From the NCBI GenBank assembly GCA_900454475.1, contig UGSS01000002.1:949605-1013604 (forward strand): DNA of 64,000 nucleotides, given 5' to 3'. Below the pieces are notes generated by a model that was not told the origin of the DNA, did no database searches, and saw only the letters and a program-made list of their open reading frames with translations. The DNA is from [Pasteurella] mairii (lineage in GTDB: Bacteria > Pseudomonadota > Gammaproteobacteria > Enterobacterales > Pasteurellaceae). The first letter of the stretch is position 1; each line of letters begins with the position of its first letter. The translations under genes were made by a program, and so were the position numbers. Shown piece by piece: positions 29,258 through 37,247 of the stretch.

Positions 29258-32200
29258 TTATGCAAATGCACCTCCGGATCTAAAATTATTTTGAATGACT
29301 TTATTAGCTGCTTTATCTGCAATTTCACTCATCATTTTCACGAGTTCTACCGAGATTTCTAATCCGTTAGATGTCTGTTTACTGTCAACATTAGCTGTAA
29401 CAGGTTCGCCATTGTTGATGACTTTAACACTCACATTAGACCGCCCAGTCATCAAATGTCTTGTCGGCAAGCCAACGCCTCCGCCATGGGCAAACCCTTT
29501 CGGTTTAGAACGAGATTGATAATTAAGATAATCAAGATAGTCTACCCCTAATCGACTAGTGGCTTCTTTGGTAAGGACATATTCACCTTTATGGACAATA
29601 CCCGCCGGTTGATATTTACCGCCTAAGCCGGTAAAACCGCCCTCATCAAAGCCAACAAGCCCCCCAGAAGAATAAACATATCCACCACCAGATTTTCCCC
29701 CTAGCCAAGACATATCAAATCCCATTGCTGTACCAGCAGATTTGATAGTTTGGAAAATCATCATTTTGATAATCATTTTTGTAATATCATTAATGACGGA
29801 TTGGGCAAAAGATTTAAAATCAGCTGTGCCGGTCAAAACAAAGCGGGTTAGTGCATCCGTCATCCCATCAAAGGCGCGTAATGTCATGTCAGATACATTC
29901 CCCATCACATTTGTCGCCTCCTCTTTAAAGCGATTAACCCCCTCATTTAGCCCCGCCAACGGATCAGATTTTTTTACCTCTTTCATCCCCTGGAGCTCAT
30001 CTCTGATTTTTTTAATCTGCTCTCCTTCTTCATGCAACTTACGGATATACTCATCCGTCATACCAATTGATAATTTTTTAATTTCATTATCAATTTTTCT
30101 TTCAAAGTTGAGTTTTTCTTGTTCGGAGGCGGTCATACCAATTAAGCTAATCTCAAATCGCATTTGCTCCAACTCCTCCGATTTATCGGATCGATAAAGC
30201 GCAACTTGTTTTGCCATATTCGCGTTGTCAATTTCCTGCGACAGTTTTTTTAACGCCTCAATTTGAGAGGAAGTCATATTCTTAAAGGTTTCACGATCGG
30301 TTTTCAGTTTTTCCATTAACTGATCATACGCTTTATACAAACTCGCACCGCCATATTGAGCAATGCTTACGGTGTCCGCCTTCAACTCCCCTAATTTTGA
30401 AGTATAATCGTTGTACATATCCGCATAACGATCTGTTGAACCTCCCGCGACATGACGTCCCCCTTTTGTACCTAACGCCGCTTGAGCAAGATATTCCATC
30501 TCTTTTTGCGCCTTAATCGCCTCCAATTCATACTGGGTTAACTCCCCTTTCATATTTGCCACAAAATCTTCTGCTTTTAATTTGGCTTTCTGTTTAGAAT
30601 CGGTTGCATTGGCAATCGCCATCTGCCGCTTAGAACGATCAATAATATCTTGTGCCTTCTCCCCAATTAAATTCTTCACATTATCACTTGTCGAAAGCGC
30701 GGCATCACCAATCCCTAAAATGGCTTGGGTCACTGCTAAAAATTGTGGAATAACATCAGAACCCCATACCCCCGCCTCTCGCATTGAATCGGATAACCGC
30801 TGCAATTGTGGCGGAACGCCTTGAATAGTCACCCCTTGTGTTTCTAACGTTTCATTGAGTTGGCGCTCAATATCATTGGCATACCCCGACACTTGCGCTA
30901 ATTTATCCCTTGACACTGCCAATTGTTTTTCGGCTTGCTCGACCTCAAGGGCTTTGGCTCGCGCCTGCTCCAACGTCTCATTCATTTCCTCTTGCGATTT
31001 TCTAAAAGAATAAAATCCCCCCGACGCCATCATCACCTCCATATCAACGGGACTTTTCGACGCCTGAATCAATTTTTCATACTCTCCCCTCAAAGATTTT
31101 AACTGATCCACCTGCTCGCGAATTGAACGAGTAAGTTTATCTTGTGTGACAGACAACTCCACCGACGACATTTTTTGCAAACTTTCCGTCGTAATATTTA
31201 AGTTTTCAGCATAACGCAACGCCTCCTCTCTTGCCTGCTGCGCCTTGTCATACCATTCATATAACGCCCCCGCACCGGCAAAAAGCAAGGTTGTCACCAC
31301 CCCAACAGGACCGCCTAATACCCCCATAGCGCCACGGGCTAATCGACCAGCCATACTAGCAGAACGCTGCGCAACAGCTAACTGTTGAGCGGATATTGCT
31401 TCGGCATTATGTAACGAAATAATCCGCTGCGATTGAACTGCCATTTGTTGACGAAGAAGATACCTTGTTCTTTCGCTTTGCGCGAGCTGCATTGTTGCCG
31501 ACAAAGAACGCATTTCCGCCTGCGCTAACTGCAATTCAGCCGCATATTTATTTCTCGTTGCTTGTGCCGCTTGCACCGTACTCATGGCTAATTTTTGATT
31601 CCCCAAGGTTGCAAGCGCCACCTTATTGACAAATTTAACCAAATGCCCAACAGCTACCGCACTCATCACCACCGCTAAATAGTCAAAATTTTGCGCTAAA
31701 AAAGAAACACTTTCAGAAAACGCCCCAAAAATCCCCGTTGAGCTCTCAAATTCATCCACAAACTTCAATGCTTGATTGCGCATCTGCTGCATGGCTTGCC
31801 CAAACGTTACCGGCATCTTCTCAAACTGTCTTGAAATATTCTGACTGGCGCCAGTGATCGCCTCAAATAACACTTGAGAAGTAATTTTTCCCTCGCTAGA
31901 TAAGGCTTTAATTTCAGCACGCGTTTTCCCCATATATTGCGCAACCACATCAAGAATAATCGGGGCGGCTTCCGAAATCGATCTAAACTCATCCCCCTGC
32001 AACCGCCCAGAACCTAAGGCTTGTGATAATTGAAACAGCGCCGAGGCTTGTTCTTGTGCACCAACACCCCCAACCACCATTGCCTTATTTAGCGTTTCAG
32101 TAAAGGTTAAAATCCGCTGTTGACTGTAACCATATTCTTGCAACGCCCGCGCAGACCGAGTATATAACGTCGTAGTTGCTTCAAGGCTAGATCTTGTTCT

Positions 32201-32497
32201 TTGCGCTATCTCAAAAAGTTCCCGATTGGCAGCATTATATTCCTCAACCGATTTTGTAACGAATTTAACTTGTGCATTCAATGACTTAACCGTATCTGAC
32301 ATTTGAATAAATGAATGCATACCTTGAACACCAATGCCTAATGCCAATAAATTTTTTAAATGGCTCATCATTCCATGCAAGCGCTGCACTGCTTTTTCTG
32401 TTTTTGTCGCTTGATTTTGTACACCTCTTAAATCGGATTGCGTTTTCACCGCACCCTCTGAAGTGACTTTTATTGCCAAGGTTGCAAAATCTGTCAT
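29258..32497 (-). CDS. Tail tape measure protein
   Basis: A 1079-residue protein that sets tail length and is ejected with DNA. The N-terminal tape-measure domain (residues about 60-250, including GSGRLQGDEFRSISEAAP) is followed by long coiled-coil helices, a hydrophobic segment near 395-420 and the lambda-type C-terminal part (ALTRFVLTGTADFKSFAQSVI). The order tape measure-L-K-I-J is lambdoid. A strong terminator and cassette B lie directly upstream. Confidence 0.93.
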   Translation of the reverse strand: MTDFATLAIKVTSEGAVKTQSDLRGVQNQATKTEKAVQRLHGMMSHLKNLLALGIGVQGMHSFIQMSDTVKSLNAQVKFVTKSVEEYNAANRELFEIAQRTRSSLEATTTLYTRSARALQEYGYSQQRILTFTETLNKAMVVGGVGAQEQASALFQLSQALGSGRLQGDEFRSISEAAPIILDVVAQYMGKTRAEIKALSSEGKITSQVLFEAITGASQNISRQFEKMPVTFGQAMQQMRNQALKFVDEFESSTGIFGAFSESVSFLAQNFDYLAVVMSAVAVGHLVKFVNKVALATLGNQKLAMSTVQAAQATRNKYAAELQLAQAEMRSLSATMQLAQSERTRYLLRQQMAVQSQRIISLHNAEAISAQQLAVAQRSASMAGRLARGAMGVLGGPVGVVTTLLFAGAGALYEWYDKAQQAREEALRYAENLNITTESLQKMSSVELSVTQDKLTRSIREQVDQLKSLRGEYEKLIQASKSPVDMEVMMASGGFYSFRKSQEEMNETLEQARAKALEVEQAEKQLAVSRDKLAQVSGYANDIERQLNETLETQGVTIQGVPPQLQRLSDSMREAGVWGSDVIPQFLAVTQAILGIGDAALSTSDNVKNLIGEKAQDIIDRSKRQMAIANATDSKQKAKLKAEDFVANMKGELTQYELEAIKAQKEMEYLAQAALGTKGGRHVAGGSTDRYADMYNDYTSKLGELKADTVSIAQYGGASLYKAYDQLMEKLKTDRETFKNMTSSQIEALKKLSQEIDNANMAKQVALYRSDKSEELEQMRFEISLIGMTASEQEKLNFERKIDNEIKKLSIGMTDEYIRKLHEEGEQIKKIRDELQGMKEVKKSDPLAGLNEGVNRFKEEATNVMGNVSDMTLRAFDGMTDALTRFVLTGTADFKSFAQSVINDITKMIIKMMIFQTIKSAGTAMGFDMSWLGGKSGGGYVYSSGGLVGFDEGGFTGLGGKYQPAGIVHKGEYVLTKEATSRLGVDYLDYLNYQSRSKPKGFAHGGGVGLPTRHLMTGRSNVSVKVINNGEPVTANVDSKQTSNGLEISVELVKMMSEIADKAANKVIQNNFRSGGAFA

Positions 32498-32550
32498 ATA
32501 ACCACCTTAAATAAAAAAGCCTAAGACAACGCTTAAATGATTTTGGATAT

Positions 32551-32585
32551 AAAAAAACCGCCTGTAACCTTCATTACAAGCGGTT
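32551..32585 (-). terminator. Terminator upstream of the tape measure gene
   Basis: AACCGC and TGTAA (32556-32567) pair with TTACA and GCGGTT (32575-32585) with bulges; on the minus strand a run of seven Ts follows. It would stop late transcripts unless they are antiterminated. Confidence 0.7.
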
Positions 32586-32614
32586 GGGGACGTTAACATT
32601 TTAATAAAAAACAC

Positions 32615-32643
32615 TTGAACCCAAATGTAAGAAACACTACAAT
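32615..32643 (+). promoter_or_regulatory. Promoter of cassette B
   Basis: TTGAAC (32615-32620) and TACAAT (32638-32643) with a 17-bp spacer. The leader then has GGGGTT, AACCCC and GCGGGG elements (32659-32698), which allow two alternative hairpins before the peptide ribosome-binding site. Confidence 0.65.
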
Positions 32644-32719
32644 ACACATATCTAGCAAGGGGTTAGATACAAGAAACCCCGCCTTGTGGAAAGCGGGGCA
32701 ATCTAAGGAGAACTAAGTA

Positions 32720-32791
32720 ATGAACGAATTTGAACGAACTTTCATTATCTTAGTTATCTGGGGAATTATAATGCTAAGCATTAAATCCTAG
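32720..32791 (+). CDS. Small hydrophobic peptide, cassette B
   Basis: A 23-codon frame with AAGGAG nine bases before ATG. After a charged start (MNEFERT) it has one hydrophobic helix (FIILVIWGIIMLSI). It occupies the same position as the Ibs-like peptides of cassettes A and C but lacks the Ala-Tyr end. A GC hairpin follows at 32799-32822, then the antisense promoter and the ribbon-helix-helix gene. Confidence 0.55.
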   Translation: MNEFERTFIILVIWGIIMLSIKS

Positions 32792-32832
32792 ATAAAATCG
32801 GTGGGGTGTAGCGACCCTGCCGAACTCCTTAA

Positions 32833-32861
32833 ATCTTAATCAATTTTCATCAACAAATCAA
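32833..32861 (-). promoter_or_regulatory. Antisense promoter of cassette B
   Basis: On the minus strand TTGATT (32861-32856) and TAAGAT (32838-32833) are 17 bp apart. The -10 box is the weakest of the three cassettes (4 of 6). Confidence 0.4.
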
Positions 32862-32872
32862 GGGTAAAAACA

Positions 32873-33061
32873 ATGGCAATGACAAGAGCAGAAATCAATG
32901 CGAGAAGTGATAAAAAGCGCGGTGTACGTGTACAATCCTATAAACTTCACGAAGACATTATTACGTTAGTTGCGCAATTAAGCGAACAAACGGGGCTATC
33001 GAAAACCCAAGTCGTGACACAAGCGTTGCTACAGTTTGCCGAAAATAACCGCGCTAAGTAG
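32873..33061 (+). CDS. Ribbon-helix-helix DNA-binding protein, cassette B
   Basis: A 62-residue paralogue of the cassette A protein: same KRGVRVQSYKLHEDI strand/helix and identical SEQTGLSKTQVVTQAL second half. It starts MAMTRAEINARSDKK, which matches the N-terminus of the cassette C protein. It lies between tail genes M and tape measure, on the opposite strand. A CCGC/GCGG hairpin at the stop codon followed by T-rich sequence may be its terminator. Confidence 0.75.
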   Translation: MAMTRAEINARSDKKRGVRVQSYKLHEDIITLVAQLSEQTGLSKTQVVTQALLQFAENNRAK

Positions 33062-33085
33062 AGCGGTTTCAATTGTAAAATTATT

Positions 33086-33424
33086 TTATTCCACCACCTC
33101 TTGAAACGTGGCTGTTAATGTCGCAAACCCCTCTGCCATCTCAACATCCCACGCTTCACATTTAAATTTCCCCGCCCTAGAATAAGGCGGCGTCCACAGA
33201 AACGCTTGATAAGCATTATGCAAAGTAAGAAACGCATCAATGGCATTGATATAAGCATTTACCCCTTTAAACACAACATCATAAGTGCGTAGATCGTTAT
33301 GAATGCCTTTCGGACTGCGTTGCTCATAACCATCACCAAAACTTACCACATTCACATTCGGCTTGGTTTTTCGCTTCATATTCCACTGTGGCATCCATTT
33401 AAACTCTTTCATTATCTTACTCAC
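33086..33424 (-). CDS. Minor tail protein M
   Basis: A 112-residue homologue of lambda gpM, which acts with L and the tape measure in tail initiation. The SFGDGYEQRSPKGIHNDLRTYDVVF stretch is the family signature. The listed start is GTG at 33424; an ATG at 33412 (MKEFKWMPQW) is an alternative. It lies in the expected place between GT and the tape measure, apart from cassette B. Confidence 0.85.
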   Translation of the reverse strand: MSKIMKEFKWMPQWNMKRKTKPNVNVVSFGDGYEQRSPKGIHNDLRTYDVVFKGVNAYINAIDAFLTLHNAYQAFLWTPPYSRAGKFKCEAWDVEMAEGFATLTATFQEVVE

Positions 33425-33465
33425 TTTTGCCTATCAAAAACTCAACCCGCTACTGTCAGATAAAA

Positions 33466-33487
33466 AAACCGACCATACGATCGGGTT
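33466..33487 (-). terminator. Hairpin downstream of GT
   Basis: AACCGA and TCGGGTT around 33468-33487 form an imperfect hairpin followed by a T run on the minus strand. Confidence 0.5.
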
Positions 33488-33815
33488 ATTCCGCATTAAC
33501 ACTTAGCCACAGTAAATCAAGACGCTTTATCGTCTCCAGCTCCCACCGCGCTAGACAGGTATGAGTTAACTGACACCACGCCACAATTTCAGCATATAAA
33601 ATCGGGCTAAGCCCCATTCCGGATTGACGAGACAAAGAGAGTTCATAAAAATAATCTAAAAGATAAGCAACCAACCCATGTGGTGGCGAGCGATCTAATT
33701 CGGCAAGTGTAATACCCGTGTTATCCTGAATGGCTTGCAAATGCTGTCTTTGCGTCGCCTCTGAACCTTTCGGCTTTTTATCTAATTCAAATTCGAATTT
33801 TGCATAATCAAGCAA
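33486..33815 (-). CDS. Tail assembly chaperone T part, made by -1 frameshift from G
   Basis: This 109-codon frame has only a TTG at its beginning and no ribosome-binding site. It is reached from the upstream chaperone gene by a -1 shift at GGGAAAC (33839-33845), giving a G-T fusion of about 247 residues (34228 to 33486). In lambda the same arrangement makes gpGT, which recruits tail tube protein to the tape measure. The C-terminal half is cysteine- and tryptophan-containing and helical. Confidence 0.8.
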   Translation of the reverse strand: MLDYAKFEFELDKKPKGSEATQRQHLQAIQDNTGITLAELDRSPPHGLVAYLLDYFYELSLSRQSGMGLSPILYAEIVAWCQLTHTCLARWELETIKRLDLLWLSVNAE

Positions 33816-33823
33816 ATCGTCAA

Positions 33824-34228
33824 TTATGCTGTCAAGAAGTTTCCCAAGTTAGTCGAATGCTCAATAATCTGCTCACGCAACCACGGACAAGCCTTCAATA
33901 ATTTACGGGCATTTTCTTCGTTAAAGTCTAATGCTTTATTCTCCCACTCAACCCCCTCCCAACCGGCAACCCGAACAAGCGCATTTTCTAAGTTAAACTC
34001 CTCAAGGTCATTTAACTCTTGAAACTTCGGCTTGCGCGAACGCGCGTTTTCAAATTCTTGCTTCTGCGTTTTACGCAATTGTTTATTAAGAAACTGCTTT
34101 ACAACATCACTTCCATTCCCATAAACATCAATAAATGCCCCAGTTTGATCTGCTGTGACAGGGTGAAGAATTTCAAAGCGAAAGGTGTTTTCTGAAAGTT
34201 TATTTGTATCTAATTTTGAAAAATCCAT
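33824..34228 (-). CDS. Tail assembly chaperone G
   Basis: A 134-residue cytoplasmic chaperone for tail assembly. The ATG at 34228 (MDFSKLDTN) is preceded by AAAGGATAAC; the open frame continues upstream without a good start. The C-terminal VAGWEGVEWENKALDFNEENARKLLKACPWLREQI stretch is typical of tail assembly chaperones. It lies between the tail tube and tape measure genes, and most ribosomes should stop at its TAA. Confidence 0.85.
   Translation of the reverse strand: MDFSKLDTNKLSENTFRFEILHPVTADQTGAFIDVYGNGSDVVKQFLNKQLRKTQKQEFENARSRKPKFQELNDLEEFNLENALVRVAGWEGVEWENKALDFNEENARKLLKACPWLREQIIEHSTNLGNFLTA
33839..33845 (-). other. Programmed -1 frameshift slippery site
   Basis: On the minus strand GGGAAAC is in register as G GGA AAC in the G frame, eight codons before its stop. 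It fits the X XXY YYZ rule and differs from the lambda G-T site (GGGAAAG) only in the last base. Confidence 0.85.
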
Positions 34229-34262
34229 AATGTTATCCTTTAATAAAAATTGAAAAAATTTC

Positions 34263-34314
34263 ACCCCCCTCATTTGATCACTTTAGGGGGTAAAGTGATC
34301 ATTTTAGGGGGTAA
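34263..34314 (-). other. Structured RNA region between tail tube and chaperone genes
   Basis: GATCACTTT (34276-34284) and AAAGTGATC (34292-34300) form a perfect nine-base-pair stem. TTTAGGGGGTAA occurs twice (34282-34293, 34303-34314), and CCCCCC at 34264-34269 can pair with either copy, so alternative folds are possible. It might set the ratio of tube protein to chaperone. Confidence 0.5.
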
Positions 34315-34323
34315 CCTACTGAT

Positions 34324-35331
34324 TTACGCCAATGTATCTTGAATAATTAATGTTGTCGCTTTCTTCAGCGCCTCATCAATCGTGCTTTCAGCATCATATA
34401 CCGCTGGAAAGGCATCAAAATTTAAGGTCTGAATTAAGTTTTTCGCCCCATCATCCACCTCAACACTGGTCGCCTTAATCCCCGGAAAGATAAAGGTCAT
34501 ATAATCAGCATTGTCTTCTGAACCCGCATCCATTCGGATTGCAAGGGACAAATTATTACCACGACGCACTGCTTCGATCATGGATTTATCTTGCATATAC
34601 ATCGTAAATGAACCACTGATAGCAATCGTCCCAATAAAAACATCAGGGGCAAATTTTTCACCTAACACCGCCTCACTCGACGCATTTAAATCAATATCAA
34701 ATTTACAACCTGTCACCAATCCGGCTTTGGCTTTCCCCAACAGCAATTGCCCATTAACCCCCGCCAGTTTAGACGATTGCGATACTTCGGTTGGCGTAGT
34801 AAAGTAAGCCGCTTGACTTTCCTCCCCTTTTTGCCCCAAAAACGTCACCGTAATAGAAGCAATACCATTCGGTTGAATATCAACACTGATTTTCGATACC
34901 CGACAACCGGTATAAATCCGACTTAATGAAATATCCGAAAAAATATCTTCAATCGTAAAACTCTCCGTCGCATGATCTTTTTCGGGAATCACCAAAATTT
35001 TACCTTGTTTTTCTGCGCCGGCACTCGTTTTCTTGACAATTGGTGCTTTTGCGCTGCCCCAATTTCCGCGCAATGCTGCCGCAAAAAATTGCGACCATTG
35101 TCCGGCTGCCAATTCCCCCTTCAACTCACCTTCGACTTTTTCAAAGCCGACAATTGAAGGCGACCGCTGCATATTCTCACGAATTTCTTCACTGGCAAAA
35201 CTATCAAAAACGGAATTAAGAGAGCTTTCCGTTCTTGGAATAATTTTTCCTGCTGTTTTAGTCGCTTTTGTGCCAAAGACCGTCTCTTTAGCAATCACCA
35301 CCTTACGCTTTACACCTTGTGCTTGTGTCAT
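34324..35331 (-). CDS. Major tail tube protein
   Basis: A protein of about 335 residues that should form the tail tube. Beta-rich sequence, start MTQAQGVKRKVVIAKETVFGT, a central GxLxL-containing part and a C-terminal Ig-like part resemble tail tube proteins of siphophages (TTP-12-like). AAGGA lies seven bases before the ATG at 35331, so this is preferred over the ATG two codons upstream. Position between terminator protein and chaperones is canonical. Confidence 0.8.
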   Translation of the reverse strand: MTQAQGVKRKVVIAKETVFGTKATKTAGKIIPRTESSLNSVFDSFASEEIRENMQRSPSIVGFEKVEGELKGELAAGQWSQFFAAALRGNWGSAKAPIVKKTSAGAEKQGKILVIPEKDHATESFTIEDIFSDISLSRIYTGCRVSKISVDIQPNGIASITVTFLGQKGEESQAAYFTTPTEVSQSSKLAGVNGQLLLGKAKAGLVTGCKFDIDLNASSEAVLGEKFAPDVFIGTIAISGSFTMYMQDKSMIEAVRRGNNLSLAIRMDAGSEDNADYMTFIFPGIKATSVEVDDGAKNLIQTLNFDAFPAVYDAESTIDEALKKATTLIIQDTLA

Positions 35332-35340
35332 GTTCATTCC

Positions 35341-35733
35341 TTACAGCTCATAAGCTGAATAATTAATAGTAATAGGAAGGGCAAGTTTGTCATCACGTAA
35401 AAAAACACCACCAATAACCGGTGGCGAATGGATAACAACCTGAATATTCTCTTCTGTTGAAGATAGCCCGTAGAAATGATCACGAATTAATTCTGCGCGA
35501 TCTTCTATTCGCTTAGTCCCCTCTCCCATTGGATAAAATAACGTCACTTGTAGAAAACCGATAATTTCACCATGCGGACGATCTGATATTGCCCCAGTCA
35601 TACTGGCAGAAACATTCAACCATACCGATTGATAAGGCGTGGTGACAGGATTATTCACCCCCTCCCATGCGGTATTAAATTTACCCAGCTTCACCAAATG
35701 TGACTGTAAAATTGACCGCACTTTTGATTTCAT
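35341..35733 (-). CDS. Tail terminator protein (DUF4128/lambda U-like)
   Basis: A 130-residue protein that probably caps the tail tube and joins it to the head. SVWLNVSASM, then HGEIIGFLQVTLFYPMGEGTKRIEDRAELI is the pattern of tail terminators. Its start overlaps the stop of the gp10-like gene by four bases (ATGA), so translation is probably coupled. Confidence 0.75.
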   Translation of the reverse strand: MKSKVRSILQSHLVKLGKFNTAWEGVNNPVTTPYQSVWLNVSASMTGAISDRPHGEIIGFLQVTLFYPMGEGTKRIEDRAELIRDHFYGLSSTEENIQVVIHSPPVIGGVFLRDDKLALPITINYSAYEL

Positions 35734-36133
35734 TTACCCCCTCCCTTTGTGTAATGCGCAATAACTTCTTGTACGGAGATACGCACCATACCTTGCGGTG
35801 CTTGTTTTGAAAAGCCATTCACGGTTTTTCCTGTTGGATGTGTCGGCGGGTTGGGATAAGTGCCATATTCAAGCATGGGGGCATAAGGCTTATCCGTTGC
35901 TAAATACCAAGTATCACCAAACTTCACAGAAGCATTAGCGCTATTATCCCCATTAAAATCCGTGGGTAACGCATTCACTGAAGAGGTCCAGCTTGCCCTC
36001 AATTGCCCTGTATCAACGGGTGTTTTCTCTCTGACACGTTCAGTTAAATCAACCGCATTTTTTCGTATAACAATATCGGATTTCTGATTGACTTTTTTAT
36101 AAACTTCCCAATATCTGCGCTAAAGGTGCCCAT
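35730..36133 (-). pseudogene. HK97 gp10-like tail completion protein, frameshifted
   Basis: The ATG at 36133 overlaps the upstream stop codon (TAATG) and opens MGTFSADIGKFIKK. After six As at 36098-36093 the frame must change to continue as VNQKSDIVIRKNAVDLTERVREKTPVDTG...LRASW and on to the stop at 35730, which together is a complete gp10-like protein of about 134 residues. A single A is missing. It may be a true inactivating mutation, a slippage site, or a sequencing error. In the intact 90-codon 3' part the GTYPNPPTHPTGK motif is conserved. Confidence 0.75.
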
Positions 36134-36498
36134 TATCTTGTCCTCCGCGCCTGACATTGATAAATCATCACCGTATTTGCCGGCTTAATCGGCTGACAAT
36201 GAATAATCACCCAGTTTTCACCATTAACAAAAACCGTCGCATTGATCTCCGCCCTACTCTCCGCCGTCAGATATAACATCACATCACCTTGCTTCACAGC
36301 AGCCGACGTCGCAAGCCCAGAACGATTAAAATCATAAGCCAAATTATCAAATAAACAGTAAGCCTTATTTAGCTCCGCATCGGCGACAAACTCCCCCGTC
36401 AACGGATTATATTCGCCTGCGGTTTTCATCTGTACCGCACAAGGCGAACCAAATTGCTTAATCAAATCACTTGAAATCTGCTGAAGTTGCCCGTACAT
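36133..36498 (-). CDS. Putative head-tail joining (neck) protein
   Basis: A 121-residue protein between the connector and gp10-like genes, where lambdoid phages keep a head closure or neck protein. Beta-rich sequence with the segment NGENWVIIHCQPIKPANTVMIYQCQARR, typical of small head-tail joining proteins. The function rests on position. Its stop overlaps the next start. Confidence 0.55.
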   Translation of the reverse strand: MYGQLQQISSDLIKQFGSPCAVQMKTAGEYNPLTGEFVADAELNKAYCLFDNLAYDFNRSGLATSAAVKQGDVMLYLTAESRAEINATVFVNGENWVIIHCQPIKPANTVMIYQCQARRTR

Positions 36499-36501
36499 CG
36501 C

Positions 36502-36951
36502 CTACCCCCTTAACAAAGAAACCTGCTTTACCACAGATTGTTTATCAAGAAAGTTCGTCAATAATAACTTCACATATTCAAACCGATTGTCAGCGCGGCT
36601 TACTGAACGTTGATCTTCGTAATTCACCGCCACCGGACCCACTTTTACACTTGCCATTTTCTGCGCTTGGTTTTGATTAAGGTCCGCATGCAACGCCAAC
36701 TCACACACCGCGAATTTCACCGCCTTAGGAATAACGCCATCTTGCCGCGGAAACGCCCTCGACTGCGCCTCAACCGCTTTATGACCAGAAAACCGATAAT
36801 TCACATCCAAAAAATCAGAGGCGCTGACTAAACGCCTTTCTTTAGCGGCATCATCTAATCCATCCCATTGATCAAAGCTCGCTCTAATCGCATGATAGGC
36901 ATCCGCCTCTTCAAGACTGACATAAGCCTGTTCGGGAACCATTAAACTCAT
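36502..36951 (-). CDS. Head-tail connector, DnaT-like family
   Basis: A 149-residue protein of the family named DnaT-like ssDNA-binding but found in phage head-tail connector position. YVSLEEADAYHAIRASFDQWDGLDDAAKERRLVSASDFLD is the characteristic start. It probably forms the adaptor ring under the portal. It lies three bases from the neighbouring gene. Confidence 0.75.
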   Translation of the reverse strand: MSLMVPEQAYVSLEEADAYHAIRASFDQWDGLDDAAKERRLVSASDFLDVNYRFSGHKAVEAQSRAFPRQDGVIPKAVKFAVCELALHADLNQNQAQKMASVKVGPVAVNYEDQRSVSRADNRFEYVKLLLTNFLDKQSVVKQVSLLRG

Positions 36952-36959
36952 ATTCCCTC

Positions 36960-37196
36960 CTATTCATTTTTCCCCATCGTGCTTTTCAACAACTCAAGTA
37001 ATTCTTCTTTTTTCGCCGATTTATCAAACTCCACATCAAGTGCGGTCAATTTTGCCTTAATTTCCTCGACTTTCATCTTAGAAACATCAACGACATCCTT
37101 AGAAACCTCAGCGACATCCTGCTGTGCCACTTTTTGCGCTTTTTGCGCCTGTTGCGCCCTCATTCGACGCATACGATTAAACGCGAACAATCCCAT
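36960..37196 (-). CDS. Small phage protein with HeH/LEM domain
   Basis: A 78-residue protein. The N-terminal half is basic and Gln-rich (RMRRMRAQQAQKAQK), and the C-terminal half is a helix-extended-helix domain (VEEIKAKLTALDVEFDKSAKKEELLELL). Such proteins lie next to major capsid genes in many phages, and lambda FI occupies the same place. A role in DNA packaging or head maturation is likely but not shown. Confidence 0.7.
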   Translation of the reverse strand: MGLFAFNRMRRMRAQQAQKAQKVAQQDVAEVSKDVVDVSKMKVEEIKAKLTALDVEFDKSAKKEELLELLKSTMGKNE

Positions 37197-37209
37197 AGTC
37201 TTTCTCCTA

Positions 37210-37240
37210 AAAAAGAAAACCGCCCATTTATGAGCGGTTT
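37210..37240 (-). terminator. Terminator after the major capsid gene
   Basis: AAACCGC (37217-37223) pairs with GCGGTTT (37234-37240), followed on the minus strand by a T-rich tail. Confidence 0.7.
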
Positions 37241-37247
37241 AAATTGC

